Below, in pieces: positions 1-5,665 of a DNA stretch of 7,716 nucleotides. The stretch is from contig JAHFVB010000234.1 of the NCBI GenBank assembly GCA_023264755.1, forward strand, positions 1 to 7,716. Direction: 5' to 3'. Under the pieces are notes generated by a model. The model ran no database searches. It worked only from the letters and a program-made list of their open reading frames with translations, and was not told where the DNA came from. The first letter of the stretch is position 1, and the number at the start of each line of letters is the position of its first letter. Both the position numbers and the translations under genes were made by a program. This stretch comes from Mycobacterium sp. Its GTDB lineage: Bacteria > Actinomycetota > Actinomycetes > Mycobacteriales > Mycobacteriaceae.

Positions 1-4
1 TGCG

Positions 5-391
5 TTAGAGCCCGGGCAGGCAGTTGAGCAGCGGAATGCAGGGCGGTTGCGGCGGCCGCGGCGGCCCGGGTGGCTGGCCGGCGATGATGACCGGATTGGT
101 ATCCGGGGAGTTCGGATCGAAGTAGAAGGTGTGGCAGACGGTCATGTCCCAGTTCGGTATCCCCCGCATCCCCGCGCCCGGACACCACAGTTGGGCGCAG
201 ACGTCGTTGGCGTCACACCCGTTCGGAGGTCCCTCGGGCGGCGCGCACCGCGGCTCCCGGAAATTGGCCGGGGAGCACTCGGGCACGGCCTGAGCGACCC
301 CCGCGGCGAAGACCAGGCCGGCCACTCCCCAACCACCGGATACGAGTGCGGCGATCGCCAACGCCGCTGCCGATCGGTTCGCGCTACTCAT
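5..391 (-). CDS. Small secreted cysteine-rich protein, function unknown
   Basis: Encodes about 128 residues that look exported. Residues 8-35 form an Ala/Val/Gly-rich hydrophobic signal sequence ending in AQA, with likely signal peptidase I cleavage before VPECSP. The mature part has eight cysteines (for example ECS, RCAPP, GCDAN, VCAQ, WCPG, VCHT, PCIP, NCLP), so four disulfides are possible. It also has a WCPG...NWDMTVCHTFYF segment and a proline-rich tail (PPGPPRPPQPPC). I do not recognise a catalytic motif. I have a vague recollection of WCPG/CHT-type segments in other small secreted mycobacterial proteins, but I cannot confirm it. I chose the ATG at 391 over an in-frame GTG at 397 because GGAGG (401-397) lies 5 bases before the ATG and would overlap the GTG. 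It follows ribC on the same strand after 85 bases, which hold no clear -10 and one short dyad (420-434, GTGGC/GCCAC). Read-through from ribC is therefore likely. The stop is TAA. Confidence 0.75.
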   Translation of the reverse strand: MSSANRSAAALAIAALVSGGWGVAGLVFAAGVAQAVPECSPANFREPRCAPPEGPPNGCDANDVCAQLWCPGAGMRGIPNWDMTVCHTFYFDPNSPDTNPVIIAGQPPGPPRPPQPPCIPLLNCLPGL

Positions 392-476
392 CGCCACCTC
401 CAGTTGCCTGGCTGCCGAAGTGGCCGCCTGCCACCAGGGTGTCGAGGTGCTCTTGGAGGATTCTTGGCGACGGCTT

Positions 477-1076
477 CTAGCCGCTTTCGTGCTTCATCAG
501 CCGCTCGACGTACTTGGCGATGACGTCGACCTCCAGGTTGACCGGCGTGCCCACGGCGGCCCGACCAAACGTCGTCAACTCCAGCGTGGTGGGAATCAGC
601 GAGACCTCGAACCAGTCCGCGCCCACCGCCGACACGGTCAGCGAGATGCCGTCGACCGTGATCGATCCCTTTTCGACGACGTAGCGCGACAGGGCGTCGG
701 GCAGGGCGATCCGGACCACGTCCCAGTGCTCCGACGGCGTGCGTGCGACGACGTGCCCGGTGCCGTCGACGTGGCCCTGCACGATGTGGCCGCCGAGCCT
801 GCTGTTGACCGCGGCGGCGCGTTCCAGGTTGACCCGGCTGCCGACCCCGACGGCCCGCAGGCTCGAGCGGTTCAGGGTTTCGGCCATCACGTCGGCGGTG
901 AACGCGCCGTCGCCGAGGACGTCGACGACCGTCAGGCACACCCCGTTGACGGCGATCGAGTCGCCATGACCCGCATCGGAGGTGACGAGCGGACCGCGGA
1001 TGACGAATCGGGCCGCATCCGCGAGGTCGTCCTTGCCGACGACCTCACCGAGCTCCTCGACGATTCCGGTGAACAT
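477..1076 (-). CDS. ribC: Riboflavin synthase (alpha chain)
   Basis: Catalyses the last step of riboflavin synthesis: dismutation of two 6,7-dimethyl-8-ribityllumazine molecules into riboflavin and the pyrimidinedione precursor. It is cytoplasmic and typically a homotrimer. The 199 residues show the family's internal duplication. Barrel 1 (about 1-97) begins MFTGIVEELG and contains NGVCLTV (44-50, with Cys48). Barrel 2 (about 98-190) contains the GHIVQGHVDG signature (96-105) and the matching VDGISLTV (141-148). A short C-terminal helix ends YVERLMKHESG. The length is normal for the family. The start is fixed by the universal MFTGIVEE opening; an open in-frame extension to a GTG at 1121 has no family similarity. 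No Shine-Dalgarno sequence precedes the ATG, but a TAAGCT -10 candidate lies 7 bases upstream, so the mRNA may be leaderless. It is divergent from lprG. The symbol follows M. tuberculosis usage; other bacteria call it ribE. Confidence 0.97.
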   Translation of the reverse strand: MFTGIVEELGEVVGKDDLADAARFVIRGPLVTSDAGHGDSIAVNGVCLTVVDVLGDGAFTADVMAETLNRSSLRAVGVGSRVNLERAAAVNSRLGGHIVQGHVDGTGHVVARTPSEHWDVVRIALPDALSRYVVEKGSITVDGISLTVSAVGADWFEVSLIPTTLELTTFGRAAVGTPVNLEVDVIAKYVERLMKHESG

Positions 1077-1083
1077 GTGATGA

Positions 1084-1089
1084 AGCTTA
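1084..1089 (-). promoter_or_regulatory. Candidate -10 element for ribC (leaderless)
   Basis: The minus strand reads TAAGCT, which fits the mycobacterial TANNNT -10 pattern, followed by 7 bases and the ribC ATG. That spacing puts the transcription start at or within a base of the A of the ATG. The lack of any Shine-Dalgarno sequence agrees with a leaderless mRNA. No convincing -35 is visible 16-19 bases upstream, which is common for mycobacterial promoters. Prediction only. Confidence 0.45.
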
Positions 1090-1104
1090 GGGCCGCCGTC
1101 CGAA

Positions 1105-1116
1105 ACGACGTGTCGT
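1105..1116. promoter_or_regulatory. Dyad upstream of the ribC -10, possible operator
   Basis: A perfect inverted repeat ACGAC-gt-GTCGT lies 15 bases upstream of the candidate ribC -10 (1084-1089), roughly where a -35 would be. The sequence shows symmetry only. Binding by a regulator is an inference, and a 5-base arm is short enough to occur by chance in GC-rich DNA. Confidence 0.2.
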
Positions 1117-1258
1117 GCCACCGGTTGCCCTCGCCGTGGGGACGGCGTGATTCGGGTGCCTGGTCGGACGCAACGCGACCCGACGACCCGGGCAGCGCGC
1201 CGTCGCCGTCATCGACGATCGGGGGCCGAATCCGCAGTTCAACCGCCGTCCCCGCCGA

Positions 1259-1276
1259 GCTCGGAGGCCCCCGAGC
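1259..1276. promoter_or_regulatory. Inverted repeat upstream of lprG, possible operator
   Basis: GCTCGG (1259-1264) and CCGAGC (1271-1276) form a perfect 6-base inverted repeat around aggccc. The left arm overlaps a second palindrome, CCGAGCTCGG (1255-1264). The element ends 25 bases before the candidate lprG -10, just upstream of where a -35 would lie. It could bind a regulator of the lprG-exporter operon, but no family can be named. The remainder of the divergent region 1090-1301 shows no ORF of interest and no FMN riboswitch that I can recognise. Confidence 0.25.
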
Positions 1277-1301
1277 GGCCGGTCCACTCCAACGCACCCT
1301 C

Positions 1302-1307
1302 TACGAT
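1302..1307 (+). promoter_or_regulatory. Candidate -10 element for lprG (leaderless)
   Basis: TACGAT fits TANNNT and is followed by exactly six bases (gaggtc) before the lprG ATG at 1314, so transcription would begin at the start codon. The only purine-rich stretch, GAGG, ends 2 bases before the ATG, too close to act as a normal Shine-Dalgarno sequence. No good -35 is visible around 1279-1285. Leaderless initiation is common in mycobacteria; here it is a prediction. Confidence 0.5.
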
Positions 1308-1313
1308 GAGGTC

Positions 1314-2024
1314 ATGCAGACGCGCCCCAGGCTTGCCGTGCTCATTTCGCTGTTCACTGCTTTGGTGACCGCACTCGTACTGACTTCGGGGTGCTCGTCG
1401 GACAAGAAGTCCAGTGAGCCGCTGCCGGATGCCGCAACCCTGTTGAAGGACTCCACCGCCACCACCAAGGCTCAACAGAGCGCGCATCTGGTCATCACCG
1501 TCACCGGCGAGATCAAGAAGCTCCCCATCACGTCGTTGACCGGCGATCTGACCAACACTCCGGCCGTGGCCGCTTCGGGCAAGGCCGACATCACCGCCCT
1601 CGGCACCAAGCTGGAGGGCGTGGGATTCGTCGTCATCGACGGCACGCTGTACGGCGCGCTCACCCCCGACAGCTGGACCGACTTCGGACCCGCCGCCGAC
1701 ATCTACGACGTCTCGGCGATCCTCAACCCGGACCGGGGTCTGGCGAATCTCCTGGCCAACTTCTCCGACCCCAAGGCCGTCGACCGGGAGAACGTCAATG
1801 GCGTCGACACCATCAAGGTCACCGGCACCGTCGCGCCGCAGGGCGTCAACGGCCTGCTCCCGCAGCTCGCGGCCACCGCGCCGATGCCGGGCACCGCGTG
1901 GATCAGCGCGGCCGACGATCACAAGCTCGTTCAGGTCAAGGTCGAGCCGGCTCAGGGCACCAGCATCCAGCTGACAACGTCGGACTGGGGCAAGCCGGTG
2001 ACGGTCACCAAGCCCGCCGTCTGA
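1314..2024 (+). CDS. lprG: Lipid-binding lipoprotein LprG (LppX/LprAFG family)
   Basis: A periplasmic, membrane-anchored lipoprotein. In M. tuberculosis LprG binds triacylated lipids (lipoarabinomannan, PIMs, triacylglycerol) in a hydrophobic cavity and works with the adjacent MFS exporter to move them to the outer envelope. The 236 residues begin with a charged n-region (MQTRPR), a hydrophobic core (7-24) and a lipobox-like LTSGC with acceptor Cys27. The Thr at -3 is less usual than Leu or Val. A Ser/Lys linker precedes the conserved body starting LPDAATLL (37-44). Family hallmarks include SLTGDLT (74-80), the [14 protein letters not shown] block (105-118), FGPAADIYD (124-132), [14 protein letters not shown] (137-150) and the C-terminal [11 protein letters not shown] (224-234). 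The ATG at 1314 is chosen because it gives a complete signal peptide and follows the -10 element directly; the open frame back to 420 is not coding. The stop overlaps the start of the exporter by one base, so expression is coupled. Confidence 0.96.
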   Translation: MQTRPRLAVLISLFTALVTALVLTSGCSSDKKSSEPLPDAATLLKDSTATTKAQQSAHLVITVTGEIKKLPITSLTGDLTNTPAVAASGKADITALGTKLEGVGFVVIDGTLYGALTPDSWTDFGPAADIYDVSAILNPDRGLANLLANFSDPKAVDRENVNGVDTIKVTGTVAPQGVNGLLPQLAATAPMPGTAWISAADDHKLVQVKVEPAQGTSIQLTTSDWGKPVTVTKPAV

Positions 2025-3580
2025 TGGCTCACGGAACCCAGACTCCGTCCGGCGCCGGCCGGCGGATAGCGATCACGGCCGGGGGCCTCGCAGTGCTCCT
2101 CGGGGCACTCGACACCTACGTGGTCGTGACGATCATGACCGACATCATGCGAGACGTCGGTATCGCCGTTAACAAGATTCAGCAGGTCACCCCCATCATC
2201 ACCGGGTACCTGCTCGGCTACATCGCCGCGATGCCGCTGCTCGGCCGGGCGTCCGACCGATTCGGTCGCAAGCTCCTGCTGCAGGTCAGCCTCGCCGCCT
2301 TCGCGATCGGTTCCGTGGTCACCGCACTGTCGACGGACCTCACCACGTTGGTGATCGGCCGGGTCATTCAAGGCACGGCCGCCGGCGCGCTGCTGCCCGT
2401 CACGTTGGCGCTGGCCGCCGACCTGTGGGCGCAGCGCAACCGGGCCGCCGTCCTCGGCGGCATCGGTGCGGCGCAGGAACTCGGCAGCGTGCTCGGTCCG
2501 CTCTACGGCATCGCCGGCGTGTGGCTGTTCCATCACTGGCAGTCGGTGTTCTGGATCAACGTGCCACTGGCACTTGCGGCGATGGCGATGATTCAGGTCA
2601 GCCTGCCGGGGCGGCAGAAGACCGACGCGGTCGAGAAGGTCGACGTCGTCGGTGGGCTGCTGCTCGCCCTCGCACTCGGACTGGCCGTCGTCGGGATGTA
2701 CAACCCGACACCGGACGGCAAGCAGGTGTTCCCGAGCTGGGGGCTGCCGCTGCTGGGCGGCGCACTGCTGGCCGCCATCGCCTTCTTCGGGTGGGAGAAG
2801 TTCGCGCGCACCCGGCTTATCGAGCCCGCGGGCGTGCGCTTCCGGCCGTTCTTCGCCGCCCTCGGCGCCTCCCTGGCCACCGGCGCTGCCCTCATGGTCA
2901 CGCTCGTCAACATCGAACTATTCGGTCGTGGCGTGCTCGGCCAAGATCAGAACGAGGCGGCGTTCCTGCTGCTGTGGTTCCTGGGCGCGCTTCCGATCGG
3001 CGCTCTGCTCGGCGGATTCATCGCCACCAAGATCGGCGATCGCATCGTTGCGTTCGTGGGGCTGCTGATCGCCGGCGGCGCGTACTGGTTGGTCTCGCAC
3101 TGGACGGTCGACGTGCTCTCCGCACGCCACGATCTGGGGCTCTTCACGGTGCCCACCTTCGACACCGATCTCCTGTTGGCGGGCATCGGGCTGGGCCTGG
3201 TGATCGCCCCCCTTACGTCGGCTACGCTGCGCGTCGTGCCCGCCGCACAGCACGGCATCGCCTCGGCGGCAGTGGTGGTGGCTCGAATGATCGGGATGCT
3301 CGTGGGCATCTCCGCGCTAAGCGCCTGGGGGCTCTACAAGTTCAACCAATTCATGCAGCACCTACCTCCGGAGTCAGCGAAACGCTGTGCGGGGCTGGGG
3401 CCGTTCCAGGCCGTCGCGTGCAAGTCCCGCGAGGCCTACGTGCTTCAGTACGCGCAGATCTTCGAGATCACCGCGCTGGTGTGCGTGCTCGGAGCGGTGT
3501 TGGGCCTACTGATCGCCGGTCGCAGGGAACACGCTGACGATCCCGACTCGGAAGTCGAAATCGTCAGCGCCAACAACTAA
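2024..3580 (+). CDS. p55: MFS lipid/drug exporter, P55 (Rv1410) family
   Basis: An inner-membrane major facilitator of the 14-helix DHA2 type. The mycobacterial homologue exports triacylglycerol and affects drug tolerance together with LprG. The 518 residues include Asp30 in helix 1 ([10 protein letters not shown]), motif [11 protein letters not shown] (74-83) between helices 2 and 3, motif B around [10 protein letters not shown] (112-121) and motif [12 protein letters not shown] (152-162). A second motif-A-like segment, [11 protein letters not shown], follows in the C-terminal half. Many Leu/Ala/Gly-rich helices are visible, and the charged tail ([14 protein letters not shown]) is probably cytoplasmic. 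The segment between the last two helices (about 438-476) is hydrophilic and holds two cysteines, Cys455 and Cys466, which could pair outside the membrane. The ATG at 2024 lies in TGATG with the lprG stop, and there is no Shine-Dalgarno sequence, so translation is probably by re-initiation. An open extension back to 1898 runs through lprG in another frame and is not coding. It ends TAA, 6 bases from the end of a convergent small ORF. Confidence 0.95.
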   Translation: MAHGTQTPSGAGRRIAITAGGLAVLLGALDTYVVVTIMTDIMRDVGIAVNKIQQVTPIITGYLLGYIAAMPLLGRASDRFGRKLLLQVSLAAFAIGSVVTALSTDLTTLVIGRVIQGTAAGALLPVTLALAADLWAQRNRAAVLGGIGAAQELGSVLGPLYGIAGVWLFHHWQSVFWINVPLALAAMAMIQVSLPGRQKTDAVEKVDVVGGLLLALALGLAVVGMYNPTPDGKQVFPSWGLPLLGGALLAAIAFFGWEKFARTRLIEPAGVRFRPFFAALGASLATGAALMVTLVNIELFGRGVLGQDQNEAAFLLLWFLGALPIGALLGGFIATKIGDRIVAFVGLLIAGGAYWLVSHWTVDVLSARHDLGLFTVPTFDTDLLLAGIGLGLVIAPLTSATLRVVPAAQHGIASAAVVVARMIGMLVGISALSAWGLYKFNQFMQHLPPESAKRCAGLGPFQAVACKSREAYVLQYAQIFEITALVCVLGAVLGLLIAGRREHADDPDSEVEIVSANN

Positions 3581-3586
3581 TTCGGC

Positions 3587-3742
3587 TCAGCAGCGCTCGA
3601 CACCGGGGCCCATCGACTTGAACTCGACGCGCTCGCGAGAGTCCGTCGTGCTCAGCACCGCACGTAGCGGGCGGCACACCATCTGTCGAATGGCGCTGTG
3701 ATCGACCGGGCGAAAACTGAGCCAGTCCTGCAATGCAGTCAT
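3587..3742 (-). CDS. Candidate small ORF, 51 residues, unknown function
   Basis: Found by reading the minus strand of the gap between the exporter and ribG. The translation starts MTALQDWLSFRPVDHSAIRQ and ends SMGPGVERC before TGA. AAAGGA (3756-3751) lies 8 bases before the ATG at 3742. An upstream in-frame ATG at 3748 is only 2 bases from that site, so 3742 is preferred. About three quarters of codons end in G or C, as expected for a real gene here, with the first third lower. The protein is soluble-looking with no signal peptide or membrane segment. It has a mixed hydrophobic/basic middle (HSAIRQMVCRPLRAVL) and two cysteines (23 and 51). I do not recognise a family. It converges on the exporter with 6 bases between stops, and lies downstream of ribG by 214 bases with its own candidate promoter. 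It could be a peptide gene, a remnant, or chance; the ribosome site and codon bias favour a gene. Confidence 0.5.
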   Translation of the reverse strand: MTALQDWLSFRPVDHSAIRQMVCRPLRAVLSTTDSRERVEFKSMGPGVERC

Positions 3743-3796
3743 GCTCATCGTCCTTTGCGATTGGTAGCCGGACCGGGTGGCCCGGCAGCTAACTCG

Positions 3797-3802
3797 ATTT
3801 TA
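3797..3802 (-). promoter_or_regulatory. Candidate -10 element for the small ORF
   Basis: The minus strand reads TAAAAT, an AT-rich patch in otherwise GC-rich DNA and a good TANNNT match. It is 54 bases upstream of the small ORF's ATG, which would give a 5' leader of about 45 bases containing the AAAGGA site. At 17-base spacing the -35 slot (3825-3820) reads CGGTTC, which is part of the nearest phased dyad and not a consensus -35. That suggests activator dependence or repression, as an inference. Confidence 0.4.
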
Positions 3803-3816
3803 CCGGGATCGGTCGT

Positions 3817-3890
3817 CCCGAACCGGTCCCCAGAGCCCGCCGCGGGTCTCGAACCGATAACGAGTCACCAAATGTTGACCCGAACCGGGT
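3817..3890. repeat. Three short dyads at exact 31-base spacing
   Basis: CGAACCG occurs at 3819-3825, 3850-3856 and 3881-3887, each 31 bases from the next. Aligned, the copies read gtcCCGAACCGGT, gtcTCGAACCGAT and gacCCGAACCGGG. Each is an inverted repeat around aac: CCG/CGG, TCG/CGA and ACCCG/CGGGT. The middle copy changes both arms together, so symmetry is kept. The spacing is close to three helical turns, placing the copies on one face of the DNA. The array lies immediately upstream of the small ORF's candidate -10, with the nearest copy at the -35 position. An operator array is the simplest reading; the regulator is unknown. No further copy occurs one period to either side. Confidence 0.5.
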
Positions 3891-3901
3891 GACGCCAGTC
3901 A

Positions 3902-3916
3902 CATTGGGGGCCAATG
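3902..3916. other. Short hairpin downstream of ribG
   Basis: CATTGG (3902-3907) and CCAATG (3911-3916) form a perfect 6-base stem with a 3-base loop, starting 41 bases beyond the ribG stop. No T-tract follows on either strand, so it is not a classical intrinsic terminator. It could slow or protect the 3' end of the fmt-ribG transcript, but the case is weak. The rest of 3743-3956 is non-coding on both strands apart from the elements listed separately. Confidence 0.25.
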
Positions 3917-3956
3917 GAATTCCACGTCTCATGGATGTCGACCCAAACCGCCGAAG

Positions 3957-4958
3957 CTAGTTGGGGACCAGGCTCATGCGCACATCCGGCCCAACTTGGT
4001 CGATGCCGTCGAACCGCCAGCGCTGCGCGTGCGCGATGCTCAGCACGCCGACGTCGTCGACGGCAGTGATCGGGCCGCCCAACAGAATCGGGGCTACGTA
4101 GGCCACGATCCGGTCCACCACCCCGGCCCGCAGAAACGCCCCGGCCAACGTGGGACCACCCTCGATCAGCACGTCGACGCGATCCGACATCGCCTGCACG
4201 ACCTCGTGCGGGTCGCGGGTGCGGATGACCATCGTCCGGGAGTCGTCGTTGAGCACCCTTGCCTCCGAGGAGATTTCCCGCTTGCCGACCACGACGCGCA
4301 ACGGCTGCCGTTCGGTCAACCCGCCGTCGGGCCGCCGTGCCGTCAAGGCCGGATCGTCGACGAAGACGGTGCCGGTGCCGACGATGATCGCATCGGCCAC
4401 GGCGCGTCGCCGGTGCACGTCGGCCCGGGCCGCTTCGCTGGTGATCCATTGGCTGCTGCCGTCCGCCGCCGCACTGCGACCGTCGACACTGGTCGCGAAC
4501 TTCCAGGTGAAGTGTGGTTTGCCGGTGCGCTGCTTGTGCAGCCATTCCCGCAGCGCCCCGCCGGCGACCTCGTCGGCGAGCACCCCGACGACGACGGTCA
4601 CCCCGGACTCGGCGAGCCGCGTCGCCCCAGCGGCGGCGACGGGATTCGGATCCTTGACCGCATAGACGACTGACGAAACCCCGGCAGCGAGCAGGGCATC
4701 GACACAGGGCGGCGTGCGGCCGTGGTGATTGCACGGTTCGAGCGTGACCACCGCGGTACCGCCCCTGGCCCGCTCCCCTGCGCGCCGCAACGCGATCACC
4801 TCGGCGTGGGGGCCGCCGACCGGTTGAGTCGCTCCGACCCCGGCGATGTCGCCATCGCGATCCAGGATTACCGCTCCGACTGGCGGATTGGGATACGTCG
4901 TGCCCTTGACCTGGTCGCCCTGCCCGATGGCGAGCCGCATCGCGGCCTCTGTGTTCAT
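3957..4958 (-). CDS. ribG: Bifunctional riboflavin deaminase/reductase RibG (RibD)
   Basis: Carries out two steps of cytoplasmic riboflavin synthesis: zinc-dependent deamination of the diaminopyrimidinone ribosylamino phosphate from GTP cyclohydrolase II, then NADPH-dependent reduction of the ribose. The 333 residues have an N-terminal cytidine-deaminase-like domain (about 1-145) with HAE (51-53) and PC-x8-C ([13 protein letters not shown], Cys76 and Cys85), the expected zinc ligands and catalytic Glu. The C-terminal reductase domain (about 146-333) opens [12 protein letters not shown] and has [14 protein letters not shown], the nucleotide-binding [18 protein letters not shown] and the late [16 protein letters not shown] and ILLGG motifs. 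Length is normal for the family. The ATG at 4958 overlaps the rpe stop as ATGA and has no clear Shine-Dalgarno sequence, so it is probably translationally coupled to rpe, whose product acts on ribulose 5-phosphate, a riboflavin precursor. It is the last recognisable gene of the fmt operon. Confidence 0.96.
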   Translation of the reverse strand: MNTEAAMRLAIGQGDQVKGTTYPNPPVGAVILDRDGDIAGVGATQPVGGPHAEVIALRRAGERARGGTAVVTLEPCNHHGRTPPCVDALLAAGVSSVVYAVKDPNPVAAAGATRLAESGVTVVVGVLADEVAGGALREWLHKQRTGKPHFTWKFATSVDGRSAAADGSSQWITSEAARADVHRRRAVADAIIVGTGTVFVDDPALTARRPDGGLTERQPLRVVVGKREISSEARVLNDDSRTMVIRTRDPHEVVQAMSDRVDVLIEGGPTLAGAFLRAGVVDRIVAYVAPILLGGPITAVDDVGVLSIAHAQRWRFDGIDQVGPDVRMSLVPN

Positions 4959-5632
4959 GCCGTCAAGTGCTTGGAAGCTGCCGCCGCCTGCCGCCGCAGC
5001 GACTCCACCGCGACGGCCGGATCAGCTGCGCTGTAGACCGCGGAACCCGCGACGAAGCAGTCCACGCCCGCCTCGGCCGCGGCTTCGATGGTGTCGGCAT
5101 TGATGCCGCCGTCGATCTCCACCACGATGGTCAGTTCGCCCGCGTCGACCAGGCGGCGGACCGCCGAGACCTTGGACAGCACCTCCGGCATGAACTTCTG
5201 GCCGCCGAAGCCCGGTTCGACGGACATGATCAGCATGGTGTCGAATTCGCGGAGCAGCTCCAGGTAGGGCTCGATCGGAGTGCCCGGCTTGACGCTGAGC
5301 CCGGCCTTCGCCCCGGCCGCGCGGATGTCACGGGCCACCGCGACCGGGTCGTCGGAGGCTTCGGCGTGGAACGTCACGTTGTAGGCGCCGGCCTCGGCGT
5401 AGGGCGGCGCCCAGCGGTGCGGATCGTCGATCATCAGGTGACAGTCCATCGGGATGTCGGTCACCTTCAGCAGACTCTCCACCACCGGGAGGCCCAGGGT
5501 GAGGTTCGGCACGAAGTGGTTGTCCATCACGTCGACGTGCAACCAGTCGGCACCCGCTACGGCGGCGGTTTCGTCGGCCAGCCTGGCGAAGTCGGCGGCC
5601 AGAATGGACGGGGCGATCAGCGGTCCTGACAT
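4955..5632 (-). CDS. rpe: Ribulose-phosphate 3-epimerase
   Basis: Interconverts ribulose 5-phosphate and xylulose 5-phosphate in the pentose phosphate pathway, in the cytoplasm. The 225 residues form a single TIM barrel. [12 protein letters not shown] (7-18) opens it. [13 protein letters not shown] (31-43) holds metal ligand His32 and catalytic Asp34. DCHLMIDDP (63-71) contributes His65. [11 protein letters not shown] (137-147) is the phosphate/lid loop, and VEIDGGIN (171-178) holds catalytic Asp174. FVAGSAVY (193-200) binds phosphate. Asn38 stands where many bacteria have Gly (MDGHFVPN); from memory this is not unusual in actinobacteria. The start at 5632 gives the standard MSGPLIAPS opening; a long in-frame extension upstream, antisense-like through rsmB in another frame, is a GC-rich artefact. 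No Shine-Dalgarno sequence precedes it; instead a hairpin lies 10 bases upstream. Its TGA overlaps the ribG ATG. Confidence 0.97.
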   Translation of the reverse strand: MSGPLIAPSILAADFARLADETAAVAGADWLHVDVMDNHFVPNLTLGLPVVESLLKVTDIPMDCHLMIDDPHRWAPPYAEAGAYNVTFHAEASDDPVAVARDIRAAGAKAGLSVKPGTPIEPYLELLREFDTMLIMSVEPGFGGQKFMPEVLSKVSAVRRLVDAGELTIVVEIDGGINADTIEAAAEAGVDCFVAGSAVYSAADPAVAVESLRRQAAAASKHLTA

Positions 5633-5642
5633 GGCGGTCAGC

Positions 5643-5665
5643 GTAGCGGTTGGCCGAGCCGCTAC
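5643..5665 (-). other. RNA hairpin at the rsmB/rpe junction
   Basis: GTAGCGG and CCGCTAC (5643-5649 and 5659-5665) form a perfect 7-base stem with a 9-base loop. The element includes the rsmB stop codon (5662-5664) and ends 10 bases before the rpe ATG. It occupies the position where a ribosome binding site would begin. No T-run follows, so it is not an intrinsic terminator. A role in rsmB-rpe coupling, mRNA processing or ribosome access is possible. Confidence 0.4.

Noticed and set aside
1077..1121. GTG-initiated extension of ribC (MARHVVSDGG...)
   Set aside because: Riboflavin synthases begin at MFTGIVEE; the extension contains the candidate -10.
420..1313. Plus-strand open frame running into lprG, giving a 534-residue fusion
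   Set aside because: It runs antisense through ribC, lacks family similarity, and would bury the LprG signal peptide and lipobox. It is a GC-rich shadow of ribC.
1077..1313. FMN riboswitch controlling ribC
   Set aside because: I could not find the conserved FMN-element core in either strand, and the -10 to ATG distance leaves no room for a leader.
2425..3537. 370-residue plus-strand ORF overlapping the exporter in another frame
   Set aside because: Arg/Ala/Gly-rich shadow frame with no motifs; the exporter frame has all MFS signatures.
3772..3785. Hairpin CCGGGtggCCCGG as an intrinsic terminator
   Set aside because: Short loop and no T-run on either strand; it also lies inside the small ORF's predicted leader.
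3698..3892. Plus-strand 64-residue ORF in the exporter/ribG gap
   Set aside because: GTG start without a ribosome binding site; it overlaps the better-supported minus-strand ORF and the dyad array, and its translation resembles nothing known.
3836..3893. tRNA-like stretch (GGTTCGA on minus, cacca on plus)
   Set aside because: The putative T-stem has mismatches and no acceptor, D or anticodon arms can be formed. The GGTTCG is part of the 31-base repeat.
4995..5625. Long plus-strand ORF antisense to rpe
   Set aside because: Composition reflects the complement of GC-rich codons (His/Asp/Val/Arg-rich) and no domain is visible.
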